Part shown: positions 52,297 through 60,012 of the stretch, in pieces
Position numbering within the stretch: the first letter of the stretch is position 1
How the letters are laid out: each line of letters opens with the position of its first letter
Source of the DNA: Caldisericota bacterium
GTDB taxonomy: Bacteria; Caldisericota; JANLFM01
Length of the DNA stretch: 64,000 nt
Assembly (NCBI GenBank): GCA_024655965.1
Contig: JANLFL010000005.1
Location: 1-64,000 of the forward strand
Reading direction: 5' to 3'
Translations under genes and position numbers: made by a program
Notes under the pieces: generated by a model
Told to the model about the DNA's origin: nothing
Database searches by the model: none
The model's input: the letters and a program-made list of their open reading frames with translations, nothing else

Positions 52297-52920
52297 ATGG
52301 ATGACGAACTTGAAACCCAGATTTTCATTGTCAGGCATGGGTCTACTGCATGGAACGAGGTAGTCCGCTTCAGGGGTTCCGCGGACATTCCCTTGAGCGA
52401 AAGAGGAATTGAACAAGCCCAAGTCCTGGCCCGTTATTTGAAGGAGTTCCCATTTTCCGCGATCTTCACAAGTCCCCAAAGGCGGGCAATACAAACGGTG
52501 GAAATTCTCAATCAATACCATAACCTCCCCATCCAGGAAAGGCCGGAGCTAAAAAGCGTGAATTACGGGACCTGGGAGGGAAAACTCGAAGAGGAGGTTG
52601 CCCAGGAGTATCCAGAACTTTATCGGGCTTACTTGGAGCACATTGAAAGCTTCAGGTTTCCCCAGGGGGAGACCCTTGAGGATTTGAAAAACCGTGCCTT
52701 GATGGTCGTGGAGGAAGCGCTGGAAAGCTATTCTGGGAAAAGGGTGCTGATCGTTTCTCATCAGGTGGTTACCAGAGTTTTAATCTGCGCTCTCCTGGGA
52801 ATTTCCAACTCCTATTACTGGCAAATAGGCCAGGATCCCTGCTGCTTGAATGTTTTCCACCACCGGAAGGGGAAATTTTATTTAAAACTTATGAATTTTC
52901 ACCCGGACATGAAGCTCTAA
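52297..52920 (+). CDS. Histidine phosphatase family protein (CobC/PhoE/GpmB type)
   Basis: A 207-residue phosphohistidine phosphatase. FIVRHGSTAWN (10-20) holds the phosphorylated His; FTSPQRRAIQTVEIL and VSHQVVTRVLI carry the other active-site Arg and His. Family members range from alpha-ribazole phosphatase to broad phosphatases; no cobalamin neighbour is adjacent, so the substrate is open. It ends in a 4-nt CTAA overlap with the next convergent gene. Confidence 0.88.
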   Translation: MDDELETQIFIVRHGSTAWNEVVRFRGSADIPLSERGIEQAQVLARYLKEFPFSAIFTSPQRRAIQTVEILNQYHNLPIQERPELKSVNYGTWEGKLEEEVAQEYPELYRAYLEHIESFRFPQGETLEDLKNRALMVVEEALESYSGKRVLIVSHQVVTRVLICALLGISNSYYWQIGQDPCCLNVFHHRKGKFYLKLMNFHPDMKL

Positions 52921-54293
52921 AGAACTGAATTAGCTTCAGCCTTTTGAAGCATCTTCCTACTGAGTTCATTGGCGCGGTTGATGATCTCATCCTCATCGGC
53001 TTTAACTATTCTTCCCTTTTCCACCAAAATTTCCCCGTTGACAATGGTTGTATCGACGATGTGGCTGTCCCCCGCATAAATCAGTGCTCCCAGGGGATCG
53101 GAGAGGGCTCCTGCATAACCGATCTGATTTGCATCAATTAAGACAAGGTCCGCTGCTTTCCCGGGTTCGATAGTCCCGATTTCTTCAAAGCCCAAAACCC
53201 TTGCCCCTCCCACTGTTGCCATTTGGAGAATCTGGGCCGCTGAAATGGAGGTGACCCCGCAAGTCAATTTGTGAACCAAAAGGCAATTCCGCAATTCCCC
53301 GAGCATGTCCGAAGAATCGTTGGAAGCACTTCCATCGACAGCAAGTCCAACCTCTATTCCCATTTTTAGCATTTTTGGGATCGGAGCTACCCCTGACCCA
53401 AGGCGCATGTTAGAGGTTGGGCAGTGGGCGACTTTGGACCCCGCTTCTTTAATTCTTCTCAATTCCTCATCATTAAGATAAATGCAGTGGGCGTACCAAA
53501 CATCAGGGCCAAACCACCCTGTCCTTTCCAGATACTCAAGGGGTCGCATTCCGAACTTTTCCAGGCAGAAATCTTCCTCGTCCTTTGTCTCCGCAAGGTG
53601 GGTATGAAGGCGGACCCCGTGTTTACGGGCAAGCTCTTGCGAGAGAATTAGCAGTTCACGGGATACTGAGAAAGGTGAACAAGGGGCTAGGGAGATCCTG
53701 AGCATTGAGAAGGGGGAAGGATCATGATATCGAGAAATTAACCTTTCGCAATCCTCCAGTATTTCCTCCTCATCCTGGACGACATCATCCGGGGGAAGAC
53801 CCCCCTTGCTCTCCCCTAGGGACATGCTTCCCCTGCATGGCTGGAACCTTATCCCTATTTTTTTCCCAGCTTCAATCTCCGCGTCGATGAGGTCTTTGGG
53901 AGCCCCTCTAGGGAAGACATAAAACTGGTCGGTTGTCGTCGTGCAACCAGTTTTCAAGAGTTCAGCCATTCCTAAAAGAGCGCTCCAGTAGACAATTTCT
54001 GGGTCAAGATACCTCCAGATCTGATAGAGGGTCTTCAGCCATGGGAAGAGTTCGGAATCCTGGGTGAGGGGAAGATTCCTCTGGAAAGTCTGGTAGAGGT
54101 GGTGGTGGGTGTTTACCAGTCCCGGGATTACGATTTTTCCTTCCCCGGGGATGATCTTCGCTGAGGAGGAATTCAGGTCTTTGCCAATCTTCTTGATGAC
54201 CCTTCCCTCTATTAGGATATCCCCGGAAAAGGATTTTAACCCATCCTCAGTCCAGGTGATTATTCGGTAGGCATTTTTAATTAGGATTTCCAA
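52917..54293 (-). CDS. 8-oxoguanine deaminase-like amidohydrolase
   Basis: A 458-residue metal-dependent amidohydrolase. NTHHHLYQTFQRNL near 62, RGSMSLG near 152, RLHTHLAETKDEEDF near 232, YAHCIYLNDEELRRI near 268 and VDGSASNDSSDMLGELR near 318 match the 8-oxoguanine / guanine deaminase subgroup. It would turn 8-oxoguanine into urate or guanine into xanthine; xpt and guaA lie 1.7 kb away in the same purine context. Overlaps plsY-like gene by 17 nt. Confidence 0.82.
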   Translation of the reverse strand: MEILIKNAYRIITWTEDGLKSFSGDILIEGRVIKKIGKDLNSSSAKIIPGEGKIVIPGLVNTHHHLYQTFQRNLPLTQDSELFPWLKTLYQIWRYLDPEIVYWSALLGMAELLKTGCTTTTDQFYVFPRGAPKDLIDAEIEAGKKIGIRFQPCRGSMSLGESKGGLPPDDVVQDEEEILEDCERLISRYHDPSPFSMLRISLAPCSPFSVSRELLILSQELARKHGVRLHTHLAETKDEEDFCLEKFGMRPLEYLERTGWFGPDVWYAHCIYLNDEELRRIKEAGSKVAHCPTSNMRLGSGVAPIPKMLKMGIEVGLAVDGSASNDSSDMLGELRNCLLVHKLTCGVTSISAAQILQMATVGGARVLGFEEIGTIEPGKAADLVLIDANQIGYAGALSDPLGALIYAGDSHIVDTTIVNGEILVEKGRIVKADEDEIINRANELSRKMLQKAEANSVL

Positions 54294-54894
54294 GCTTCTC
54301 TCTCCTCCTATCGTTTATCAGTACCACGAGCCTTCGGATTCCGATTTCCAGGCCCAGAAGGAGAACCATCAATCCGTACCAAAAGAAACCATATTTGAGG
54401 ATTAGGTAAATGAAAAAAGCGAGGATGCCGAAAATCGCCGCAGCGGGAATTGGCCTTCCCAGGAAGCGAACAGCTTTTCCCAGGGGAGTCTTCCAGAAGA
54501 GAAGGGCAAGGAGCAAGGTTGCCCCGGTAAATATTCCCGTATCAACTGGCAGGGTTACAACCAGAAAGCCAAAGAGAGTTGCCAGCCCACCTCCCCCGGA
54601 GAAACCGAAGAAAATTGGCCAATCGTGCCCTGCCACCACCGCCAGACCCGAGAGGACAAGGCCCCAGGCTTCAACTGAAAGGAGAATTGCCAACCACCCC
54701 ACCAGGGCTCCCTTCAGCAGGTCGAGGACCAGGGTCAAGGTCCCCAAATATGGTCCGTATTGCCGGAACACTCCCGAGGCTCCCGCGTGGTCCCTTTCCC
54801 GAATGTCTGATTTTTTCAAAAACTTGCTGAAGATTATTGCGAAGTTCAAGGAACCCAGGAGGTAACTTCCGATGATCAAAAGAGTTTCTTTCAT
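54277..54894 (-). CDS. PlsY-like membrane protein with degenerate motifs
   Basis: A 205-residue protein with about 6 membrane segments, the size and layout of acyl-phosphate:glycerol-3-P acyltransferase PlsY. However, the GSGNxGATN motif reads DHAGASG, and GGKGVAT reads GGGGLAT, losing the Asn and Lys of the canonical substrate sites; the GHDWPIFF block remains. It may be a divergent acyltransferase with a different acceptor. It overlaps the lipid kinase gene by 4 nt, supporting a lipid role. Confidence 0.7.
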   Translation of the reverse strand: MKETLLIIGSYLLGSLNFAIIFSKFLKKSDIRERDHAGASGVFRQYGPYLGTLTLVLDLLKGALVGWLAILLSVEAWGLVLSGLAVVAGHDWPIFFGFSGGGGLATLFGFLVVTLPVDTGIFTGATLLLALLFWKTPLGKAVRFLGRPIPAAAIFGILAFFIYLILKYGFFWYGLMVLLLGLEIGIRRLVVLINDRRREKLGNPN

Positions 54895-55787
54895 AATTTG
54901 TCTCCGGGCAGAAGTATTTTTACAGCTTTAGGTTTTATTGAGAAGCTGGCGGGAAGAGTTCCCAAAACTTCCCCGTCCGCGAAATAGAAAATCTGGGAAC
55001 CGTTTAGACATTGAAGCTCTACATTGCAAGGTTGGAAATAGTGGATTCCCGGGTCCTTGAGGTGCTCCCCCTTGAAAACTGTAGGAAAAAGCTTTAAAAG
55101 ATGCCATCTTGTGGGGGAAGTGACCACGCAGAGGTCAAGCTTTCCATCAGCGAATGAAGCATGGGGGAGGATCCTCATCCCCCGGGAATAGGACACGGTA
55201 TTTCCAACGGCTACCAGGAAGGTCTGCTCGAAGACAAATTTTTTCCCATCGATGGTTATCTCCAGGGGAAAGGGTGGGTAATACAGGATGGTAACAATGG
55301 CGCCCAGTTCGTAAGCCACAAAATCGGAACGGAGAATTTTTCTCCATTTATTCCCGTTGACCGCCACCTGAGCGTCCAACCCTATCCCTCCAACTCCGAG
55401 AAAAAGCCCCTTCGGAGATTGACAGGCATCGATTTCCCTTGGCTTTCCTCGAATTAAGACCTCAATCGGTTCCTCAATCCCTTGGGGAATTCCCAGATCC
55501 TTGGAGACATCATTGCCCCTTCCCCAGGGTAGGATTCCCAGCGAGGCGTTGGTGGCTTTAATCCCGTTCAAGACTTCAAAAACGGTCCCGTCGCCTCCGC
55601 AGGCGATGACTGCCTCCGCTCCCTCAAGGGCTGCTTTTCTCGCCAATTCGACTGCATCCCCGACTCCCTTGCTATAAAGGAGGGCCACCTCGAACCCCGC
55701 ATTTTTGAGTTTTTCCTCAGCGAGTGGTGCGAACTTCTTTGCTTTTCCTGCACCGGCGATTGGATTTACAACAATGGCTAATCTCAT
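54891..55787 (-). CDS. Diacylglycerol/lipid kinase family protein (YegS/BmrU type)
   Basis: A 298-residue DAGK-catalytic-domain protein. VNPIAGAGKAKK (7-18) and VIACGGDGTVFEVLNGI (about 60-76) are the nucleotide-binding blocks; ILPWGRGNDVSKDLG replaces the usual LPxGTGND. Members phosphorylate diacylglycerol, sphingosine-like lipids or related acceptors. Co-transcribed with a PlsY-like gene, so probably phospholipid metabolism. Confidence 0.9.
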   Translation of the reverse strand: MRLAIVVNPIAGAGKAKKFAPLAEEKLKNAGFEVALLYSKGVGDAVELARKAALEGAEAVIACGGDGTVFEVLNGIKATNASLGILPWGRGNDVSKDLGIPQGIEEPIEVLIRGKPREIDACQSPKGLFLGVGGIGLDAQVAVNGNKWRKILRSDFVAYELGAIVTILYYPPFPLEITIDGKKFVFEQTFLVAVGNTVSYSRGMRILPHASFADGKLDLCVVTSPTRWHLLKLFPTVFKGEHLKDPGIHYFQPCNVELQCLNGSQIFYFADGEVLGTLPASFSIKPKAVKILLPGDKL

Positions 55788-55874
55788 TTAAATTTTGACT
55801 CTTACCCATCCCTTCCGGTTTCTTTGGGGAAACAATTGAATTTAACAATTTACGTGAAACATTGACAATAGCCA

Positions 55875-55904
55875 TTGAACATAAAGGTTTTTATTCTTCA
55901 TAAT
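55875..55904 (+). promoter_or_regulatory. Possible promoter of xpt-guaA
   Basis: TTGAAC (55875-55880), 18-nt spacer, CATAAT (55899-55904). A TTGACA at 55862 has no -10 at suitable spacing. The leader from about 55911 contains competing hairpins. Confidence 0.4.
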
Positions 55905-55907
55905 CGA

Positions 55908-55962
55908 AGGAAATTAATTTGGTTCCATTTTGAATTTCCTGAAGAAATTCTTAAAAATGGAA
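55908..55962 (+). promoter_or_regulatory. xpt leader with two mutually exclusive hairpins
   Basis: Hairpin A: AGGAAATT (55908-55915) with AATTTCCT (55933-55940). Hairpin B: TTCCATTTT (55923-55931) with AAAATGGAA (55954-55962), stacked on GAATTTC (55932-55938) with GAAATTC (55944-55950) around CTGAA. The two share 55932-55940 and cannot coexist. The SD AAAAGGGGGG starts 2 nt after hairpin B. No T-run follows, so any control would be translational. I do not recognise a known riboswitch class. Confidence 0.5.
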
Positions 55963-55979
55963 TAAAAGGGGGGTCTCAA

Positions 55980-56555
55980 ATGAAAGAACTAAAGGAAAGA
56001 ATTTTAAAAGAGGGGAAAAATCTGGGAGGGGGGATTCTCAAGGTTGACAGTTTCCTGAACCACCAGGTAGACCCCATTTTGATGAAAAACTGCGGGCGGG
56101 AAATCGCCAGATATTTCCGCCAATTCGGGCCCCAAAAAGTCCTCACCGCAGAAATCTCGGGGATTGCCCCGGCATTGATGACCGCTTCAATTTTGGGAAT
56201 ACCGGTTGTTTATGCTCGAAAGCAAAAGCCCATCACCATGGCAGACGATGTGTACCTCACTTCCGCCCCTTCTCATACTAAAGGTCTGGAAATCCCATTA
56301 ATGGTCTCCTGCGACTTTTTAAAAGGTGGAGAGAGGGTCTTGATTGTTGATGATTTTTTGGCCACCGGAGAGACCATCATGGCCCTTGCCAGAATTGTGC
56401 TTGCCGCCCGGGCTAATCTGGTAGGAATAGGGACGGTTATTGAGAAGACCTTCGAGGGGGGGAGGGCACTTTTAAATCCTCTAAATGTCCCCATCCTTTC
56501 CCTGGTTCGGATAAAATCAATGTCGGATTCGAGGATTGAATTCGAAGAACAATGA
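55980..56555 (+). CDS. xpt: Xanthine phosphoribosyltransferase
   Basis: A 191-residue PRTase converting xanthine and PRPP to XMP. LNHQVDPILMKNCGREIARYF-type start region (LNHQVDPILM), KQKPITMADDVY and the PRPP loop VLIVDDFLATGETIMAL near 120 agree with Xpt. I chose ATG 55980 after AAGGGGGG; the reading from 55875 adds 35 non-family residues. The stop overlaps guaA (ATGA), so XMP made here feeds GMP synthase directly. Confidence 0.93.
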   Translation: MKELKERILKEGKNLGGGILKVDSFLNHQVDPILMKNCGREIARYFRQFGPQKVLTAEISGIAPALMTASILGIPVVYARKQKPITMADDVYLTSAPSHTKGLEIPLMVSCDFLKGGERVLIVDDFLATGETIMALARIVLAARANLVGIGTVIEKTFEGGRALLNPLNVPILSLVRIKSMSDSRIEFEEQ

Positions 56556-58081
56556 AAACCCTAGTTGTTTTAGATTTCGGGTCTCAATATAGCCAGCTTA
56601 TTGTCCGTCGGGTGAGGGAGCTGGGTTTCTATGCCGAGTTGTTCCCCCACGATACATCCCCGGAGAGTTTTTCCCGCCTTGATATAGGAGCTTTCATCTT
56701 GTCCGGAGGGCCTTCCTCCGTCTACGATCCCCGGGCCCCTGGTTTCCCGGACTTTCTGAATTTATTTAAAAAACCTGTTTTAGGGATTTGTTATGGAATG
56801 CAACTTCTGGCATATTCCTTGGGAGGAAAGGTGGAGCCAGGCCCCGGGGAATTTGGGGAGACCACCTTCCGGGTGATTCGGGAACACCCTCTTTTTTCCG
56901 GGATCCCAATCTTTTTCAAAGTCTGGATGAGCCACCGGGACAGGGTTTCTTCTCTTCCTCCAAGATTTATTTGCCTGGGGGAGACCGAATCCTGCCCCAT
57001 TGCGGCAATTTCGGATGAGGATTCCCTTTTTTTAGGGCTTCAATTTCACCCGGAAGTTGAACACACCCACTTCGGAAGGAAAATCCTGGAAAATTTCCTG
57101 GAGAAAATTTGCGGGTTGCCCCGGGAATGGAGCCCCTCTCATTTCATAGAAAGTGAAATCCAACGGATAAAAGAAAAGGTAAAAGAGGGTCGCGTCCTCT
57201 GCGCGATTTCTGGGGGGGTTGACTCTGCGGTGACCGCCTTTCTTCTCCAGAAGGCGATACCGGGAAAATTCTTACCCCTTTTCGTCAATACCGGACTCCT
57301 CCGGTTAAAGGAAGAGGAACAGGTCCTGGACGCTTTCAAAAGGGCAGGAATTCAATTCCGTTATATCGATCGCTCTCGACTTTTTTTCCAGGCATTGAAA
57401 GGGATAACTGACCCGGAAGAGAAAAGAAGGATTGTTGGAAACCTCTTTGTGGAGGTTTTCGCCAGGGAAGCCCGGGAAATCGGGCCCTTTCAATTCCTCG
57501 CGCAAGGGACGATATACCCTGATGTCATTGAAAGCAGGGCAAAGGAGAGAAGCTCTGCTGATCGAATAAAAACCCACCACAATGTGGGGGGGCTTCCAGA
57601 GGTTCTCCCCTTCGAATTGATTGAGCCTTTGAGATTCCTTTTTAAAGACGAAGTAAGGGTTATCGGGAAGCTAATCGGGGTTCCTTCTGAAATTCTCCTG
57701 AGACAACCTTTCCCTGGTCCAGGCCTTGCGGTGAGGATCATTGGAGAGGTGACCGAGGAGAAGGTTGAGATTTTGAAAAGAGCAGATTACATATTCCGTG
57801 AGGAGCTTGGCAAAGCTGGGTTGGAGAAGGAGCCCGACCAGTTCTTCGCAGTCCTGCTTCCCGTAAAAGCCGTTGGGGTTACCGGAGATCGGAGGGCATA
57901 CGGGTTCGTGGTCGCTTTAAGGGCCGTTCAAACCAGGGATTTCATGACTGCTGATTGGACTCCCCTTCCCCCCGAACTTTTAAAGAAGGTTTCCTCGAGA
58001 ATTTGCAACGATATCCCCGAAGTTACCAGGGTCGTTTACGATGTGACCAGTAAACCTCCGGCTACCATAGAGTGGGAGTAA
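56552..58081 (+). CDS. guaA: GMP synthase (glutamine-hydrolysing)
   Basis: A 509-residue enzyme. The N-terminal class I amidotransferase has its triad in VLGICYGMQLLA (Cys) and LQFHPEVEHT (His, Glu). The ATP pyrophosphatase motif is ISGGVDSAVTAF near 218-229, and the C-terminal dimerisation domain ends TKPPATIEWE. Converts XMP to GMP. Translationally coupled to xpt by a 4-nt overlap. Confidence 0.97.
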   Translation: MKTLVVLDFGSQYSQLIVRRVRELGFYAELFPHDTSPESFSRLDIGAFILSGGPSSVYDPRAPGFPDFLNLFKKPVLGICYGMQLLAYSLGGKVEPGPGEFGETTFRVIREHPLFSGIPIFFKVWMSHRDRVSSLPPRFICLGETESCPIAAISDEDSLFLGLQFHPEVEHTHFGRKILENFLEKICGLPREWSPSHFIESEIQRIKEKVKEGRVLCAISGGVDSAVTAFLLQKAIPGKFLPLFVNTGLLRLKEEEQVLDAFKRAGIQFRYIDRSRLFFQALKGITDPEEKRRIVGNLFVEVFAREAREIGPFQFLAQGTIYPDVIESRAKERSSADRIKTHHNVGGLPEVLPFELIEPLRFLFKDEVRVIGKLIGVPSEILLRQPFPGPGLAVRIIGEVTEEKVEILKRADYIFREELGKAGLEKEPDQFFAVLLPVKAVGVTGDRRAYGFVVALRAVQTRDFMTADWTPLPPELLKKVSSRICNDIPEVTRVVYDVTSKPPATIEWE

Positions 58082-58084
58082 GCG

Positions 58085-58564
58085 ATGAAAAGGTTCCATT
58101 TAAGAAGAGCGGAAAAAGAAATTTCATCAATTGAGGAGATTTTTGAGATTCTATCCTCGCAAAGGTATATGACCGTTGCTTGCTGCAAGGGGGATACCCC
58201 TTATTTATTCACGGTGAATTACGCTTTCGACAAGTCAAACCTTGTCCTCTATTTTCACTGCGCTTCAACCGGGAAAAAGCTCGATTATATCTCCTTCAAC
58301 CCCAGGGTCTGGGGCGAGGTAATAGAGGATCGAGGTTATCTCCCCAGGAAATGCGATTATAACTTCCGCTCCGTGCATTTTGAGGGAGAATCCGAAATTG
58401 TCTCCGAAGAAAAGGAGAAGTATTTTGCCCTGAAGCTTCTTGTGGAACAACAGGAATCCGAACCCGAAAACATTTTGGAGAATCTCTCTTTTGAGCAAAT
58501 CCAAAGGACCACGATCGTCAAAATTAAAATTCTGGGAATAAGCGGAAAGAAATACCAGGGCTAA
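58085..58564 (+). CDS. Pyridoxamine 5'-phosphate oxidase-fold (NimA-like) flavoprotein
   Basis: A 159-residue split-barrel FMN-binding protein. The pattern of MTVACCKGDTPYLFTVNYAF near 33 and LYFHCASTGKKLDYI near 61 is typical of the Nim/PNPOx-like family common in anaerobes. Known members bind FMN or heme; nitroimidazole reduction has been claimed for NimA. It follows guaA by 3 nt and is probably in that operon. Confidence 0.82.
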   Translation: MKRFHLRRAEKEISSIEEIFEILSSQRYMTVACCKGDTPYLFTVNYAFDKSNLVLYFHCASTGKKLDYISFNPRVWGEVIEDRGYLPRKCDYNFRSVHFEGESEIVSEEKEKYFALKLLVEQQESEPENILENLSFEQIQRTTIVKIKILGISGKKYQG

Positions 58565-58615
58565 AGGGAACCCTTTCTTGCCCTCCCCGTCTAATGGGCA
58601 AAAGGAGGGAAAGAA

Positions 58616-59545
58616 ATGAAACTGAAAATAATTATTCCCATCGCGGTGATTTTGTTCCTCTTAGGAGGTTATTTTCTGGGAAAACCACTACTCCTTGATA
58701 GCCAGGAGGTCTTCCCATCACCTTCCCCCGAAGCTCCTCTTTCGTCGGGGTATATCCCCCGGGACGGGGAGACTTCTCAAACCAAAGAAGGGTATGCTTC
58801 CCCTCTCGGTGTTCCCACAGAAATTTTGTCCACTTCCGAGGAATCCCCTTTTAAAATTTCCTCATTGGATCAGGATTCGCGTGTGATTAAGAATGCCTCC
58901 CTGGCTTTAAAAGTTGAGGAGGGAAAAGTTAAGTCAACTCAAGAGAAGGTAAGGGCAATTACCCAGGCAAAGGGTGGTTACGTTCAGTCATCTCAGCTTT
59001 TTTCCGGGGAGGATTATGTTGAAGCCTACATAGTGATTAATGTTCCGGAAGATGAATTTGAAGGAGCGATCAAAGAACTGGAGGGGCTAGGGGAAGTCAT
59101 GTCCCTGCAAATCTCGGGAAAGGACGTATCCCAGGAGTATTATGATCTGGAAATGGACCTGAAACACTGGGAGACCGAAAGGCAAGCGGTGCTCGCACTC
59201 CTCGATAAAGCTCAAACAATTGATGAAATCATCAAAATCCGTCAATTTTTGGAACCAATAGAAAAGGAGATAAATCAGATCAAGGGGCGGCTCCAATACC
59301 TTCAGGCCAAGACCGATTTCTCCTCCATTGAAGTGAGCATCCGGGAAAAAGGGGAAGAAGAAAAACCCTCCCCCTCGATTTGGGCAAAAATCGGAAAAGT
59401 CTTTATGGATAGTCTGACGGGGATCCTTGCTTTCCTTGCAGCAGCGGTCCCCTTCCTCATCCTCGCTTCTTTTATTTGCCTTTTTACCTGGTGGATCATC
59501 AAGAGCTTAAAAAAGAGGGGAAGACAGGCTCCCCCTCCCCAGTAA
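58616..59545 (+). CDS. DUF4349 membrane protein
   Basis: A 309-residue protein: N-terminal membrane anchor at about 3-24, a Ser/Pro-rich stretch to about 90, the DUF4349 domain (RVIKNASLALKVEEGKV to the end of the coiled coil at about 250), then a C-terminal membrane segment at 265-293. The segment WETERQAVLALLDKAQTIDEI onward forms a coiled coil. DUF4349 proteins are of unknown function and are usually exposed outside the membrane. A terminator-like hairpin follows. Confidence 0.82.
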   Translation: MKLKIIIPIAVILFLLGGYFLGKPLLLDSQEVFPSPSPEAPLSSGYIPRDGETSQTKEGYASPLGVPTEILSTSEESPFKISSLDQDSRVIKNASLALKVEEGKVKSTQEKVRAITQAKGGYVQSSQLFSGEDYVEAYIVINVPEDEFEGAIKELEGLGEVMSLQISGKDVSQEYYDLEMDLKHWETERQAVLALLDKAQTIDEIIKIRQFLEPIEKEINQIKGRLQYLQAKTDFSSIEVSIREKGEEEKPSPSIWAKIGKVFMDSLTGILAFLAAAVPFLILASFICLFTWWIIKSLKKRGRQAPPPQ

Positions 59546-59553
59546 AAAAGGAA

Positions 59554-59583
59554 AGAGCCGGGAAGGTATCCCTTCCCGGCTCT
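59554..59583 (-). terminator. Terminator of the 52-residue small gene
   Basis: GAGCCGGGAAGG (59555-59566) pairs with CCTTCCCGGCTC (59571-59582) around TATC, a 12-bp GC-rich stem. Read on the minus strand it is followed by TTTCCTTTTTT, a proper U-tract; on the plus strand there is none, so it belongs mainly to the minus-strand small gene, though it also sits behind the DUF4349 gene. Confidence 0.8.
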
Positions 59584-59600
59584 GGAGGAGTGAGGGTTCT

Positions 59601-59759
59601 TTAAATGGGCCTTGCAGTTATCCTCAGCAGGGCTTTGGGATCATCTGTTTGCAAGCCGATCCTATAAACAGGCTCGAGGAATTTTTCCGATCCCTTTTTC
59701 TCGAAATCGTTTCCTTTTCCTTTTTTCTGCAGTTTCCCTCTGTTTTGAATTCTTTCCAT
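59601..59759 (-). CDS. Small basic protein (52 residues), unknown
   Basis: ATG 59759 has AAGGAG (59772-59767) 7 nt upstream. The product begins MERIQNRGKLQKKGKGNDFE, is strongly basic in its N-terminal half and ends in LEPVYRIGLQTDDPKAL and a short hydrophobic-basic tail. There is no membrane segment and I do not recognise the family. The unit is complete: promoter at 59802, SD, stop, then a strong terminator 18 nt downstream. A GTG at 59789 is a longer alternative start. Confidence 0.65.
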   Translation of the reverse strand: MERIQNRGKLQKKGKGNDFEKKGSEKFLEPVYRIGLQTDDPKALLRITARPI

Positions 59760-59801
59760 TTCCCGTCTCCTTAAGATCATTTCTTTCACATCTTCGAGGC
59801 C

Positions 59802-59830
59802 AATGTACCCCCCGTTCGAAAACCTGTCAA
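59802..59830 (-). promoter_or_regulatory. Promoter of the 52-residue gene
   Basis: Minus strand: TTGACA (59830-59825), 17-nt spacer, TACATT (59807-59802). Ideal -35 and spacing; the -10 matches four of six. Expected start near 59795, giving a leader of about 35 nt. Confidence 0.65.
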
Positions 59831-59940
59831 AACCTTGTTAAGTTACTGGAAAAATTTCCTTTTAATTGGCTTCAATTCTTATTTATTTTTTTGAAAACCC
59901 TCATTTTTCTGTTAAGTTCATGCCTTCTTAAAGTCTTTCC

Positions 59941-59969
59941 TTGAAAAAAGCCCGGGGTTCCGGTTAAAT
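59941..59969 (+). promoter_or_regulatory. Possible promoter of the transketolase-like gene
   Basis: TTGAAA (59941-59946), 17-nt spacer, TTAAAT (59964-59969). SD AAAAGGAG lies at about 59998-60005 before the ATG at 60013. The AT-rich stretch 59831-59940 shows no gene. Confidence 0.45.
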
Positions 59970-60012
59970 TTAGATGCGTGGCTTAAAAGAATAATCAAAA
60001 GGAGATTGGCTG

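Noticed and set aside
55788-55979. A guanine (purine) riboswitch before xpt
   Set aside because: The conserved loop sequences of the purine riboswitch are absent; only the alternative hairpins described above are seen.
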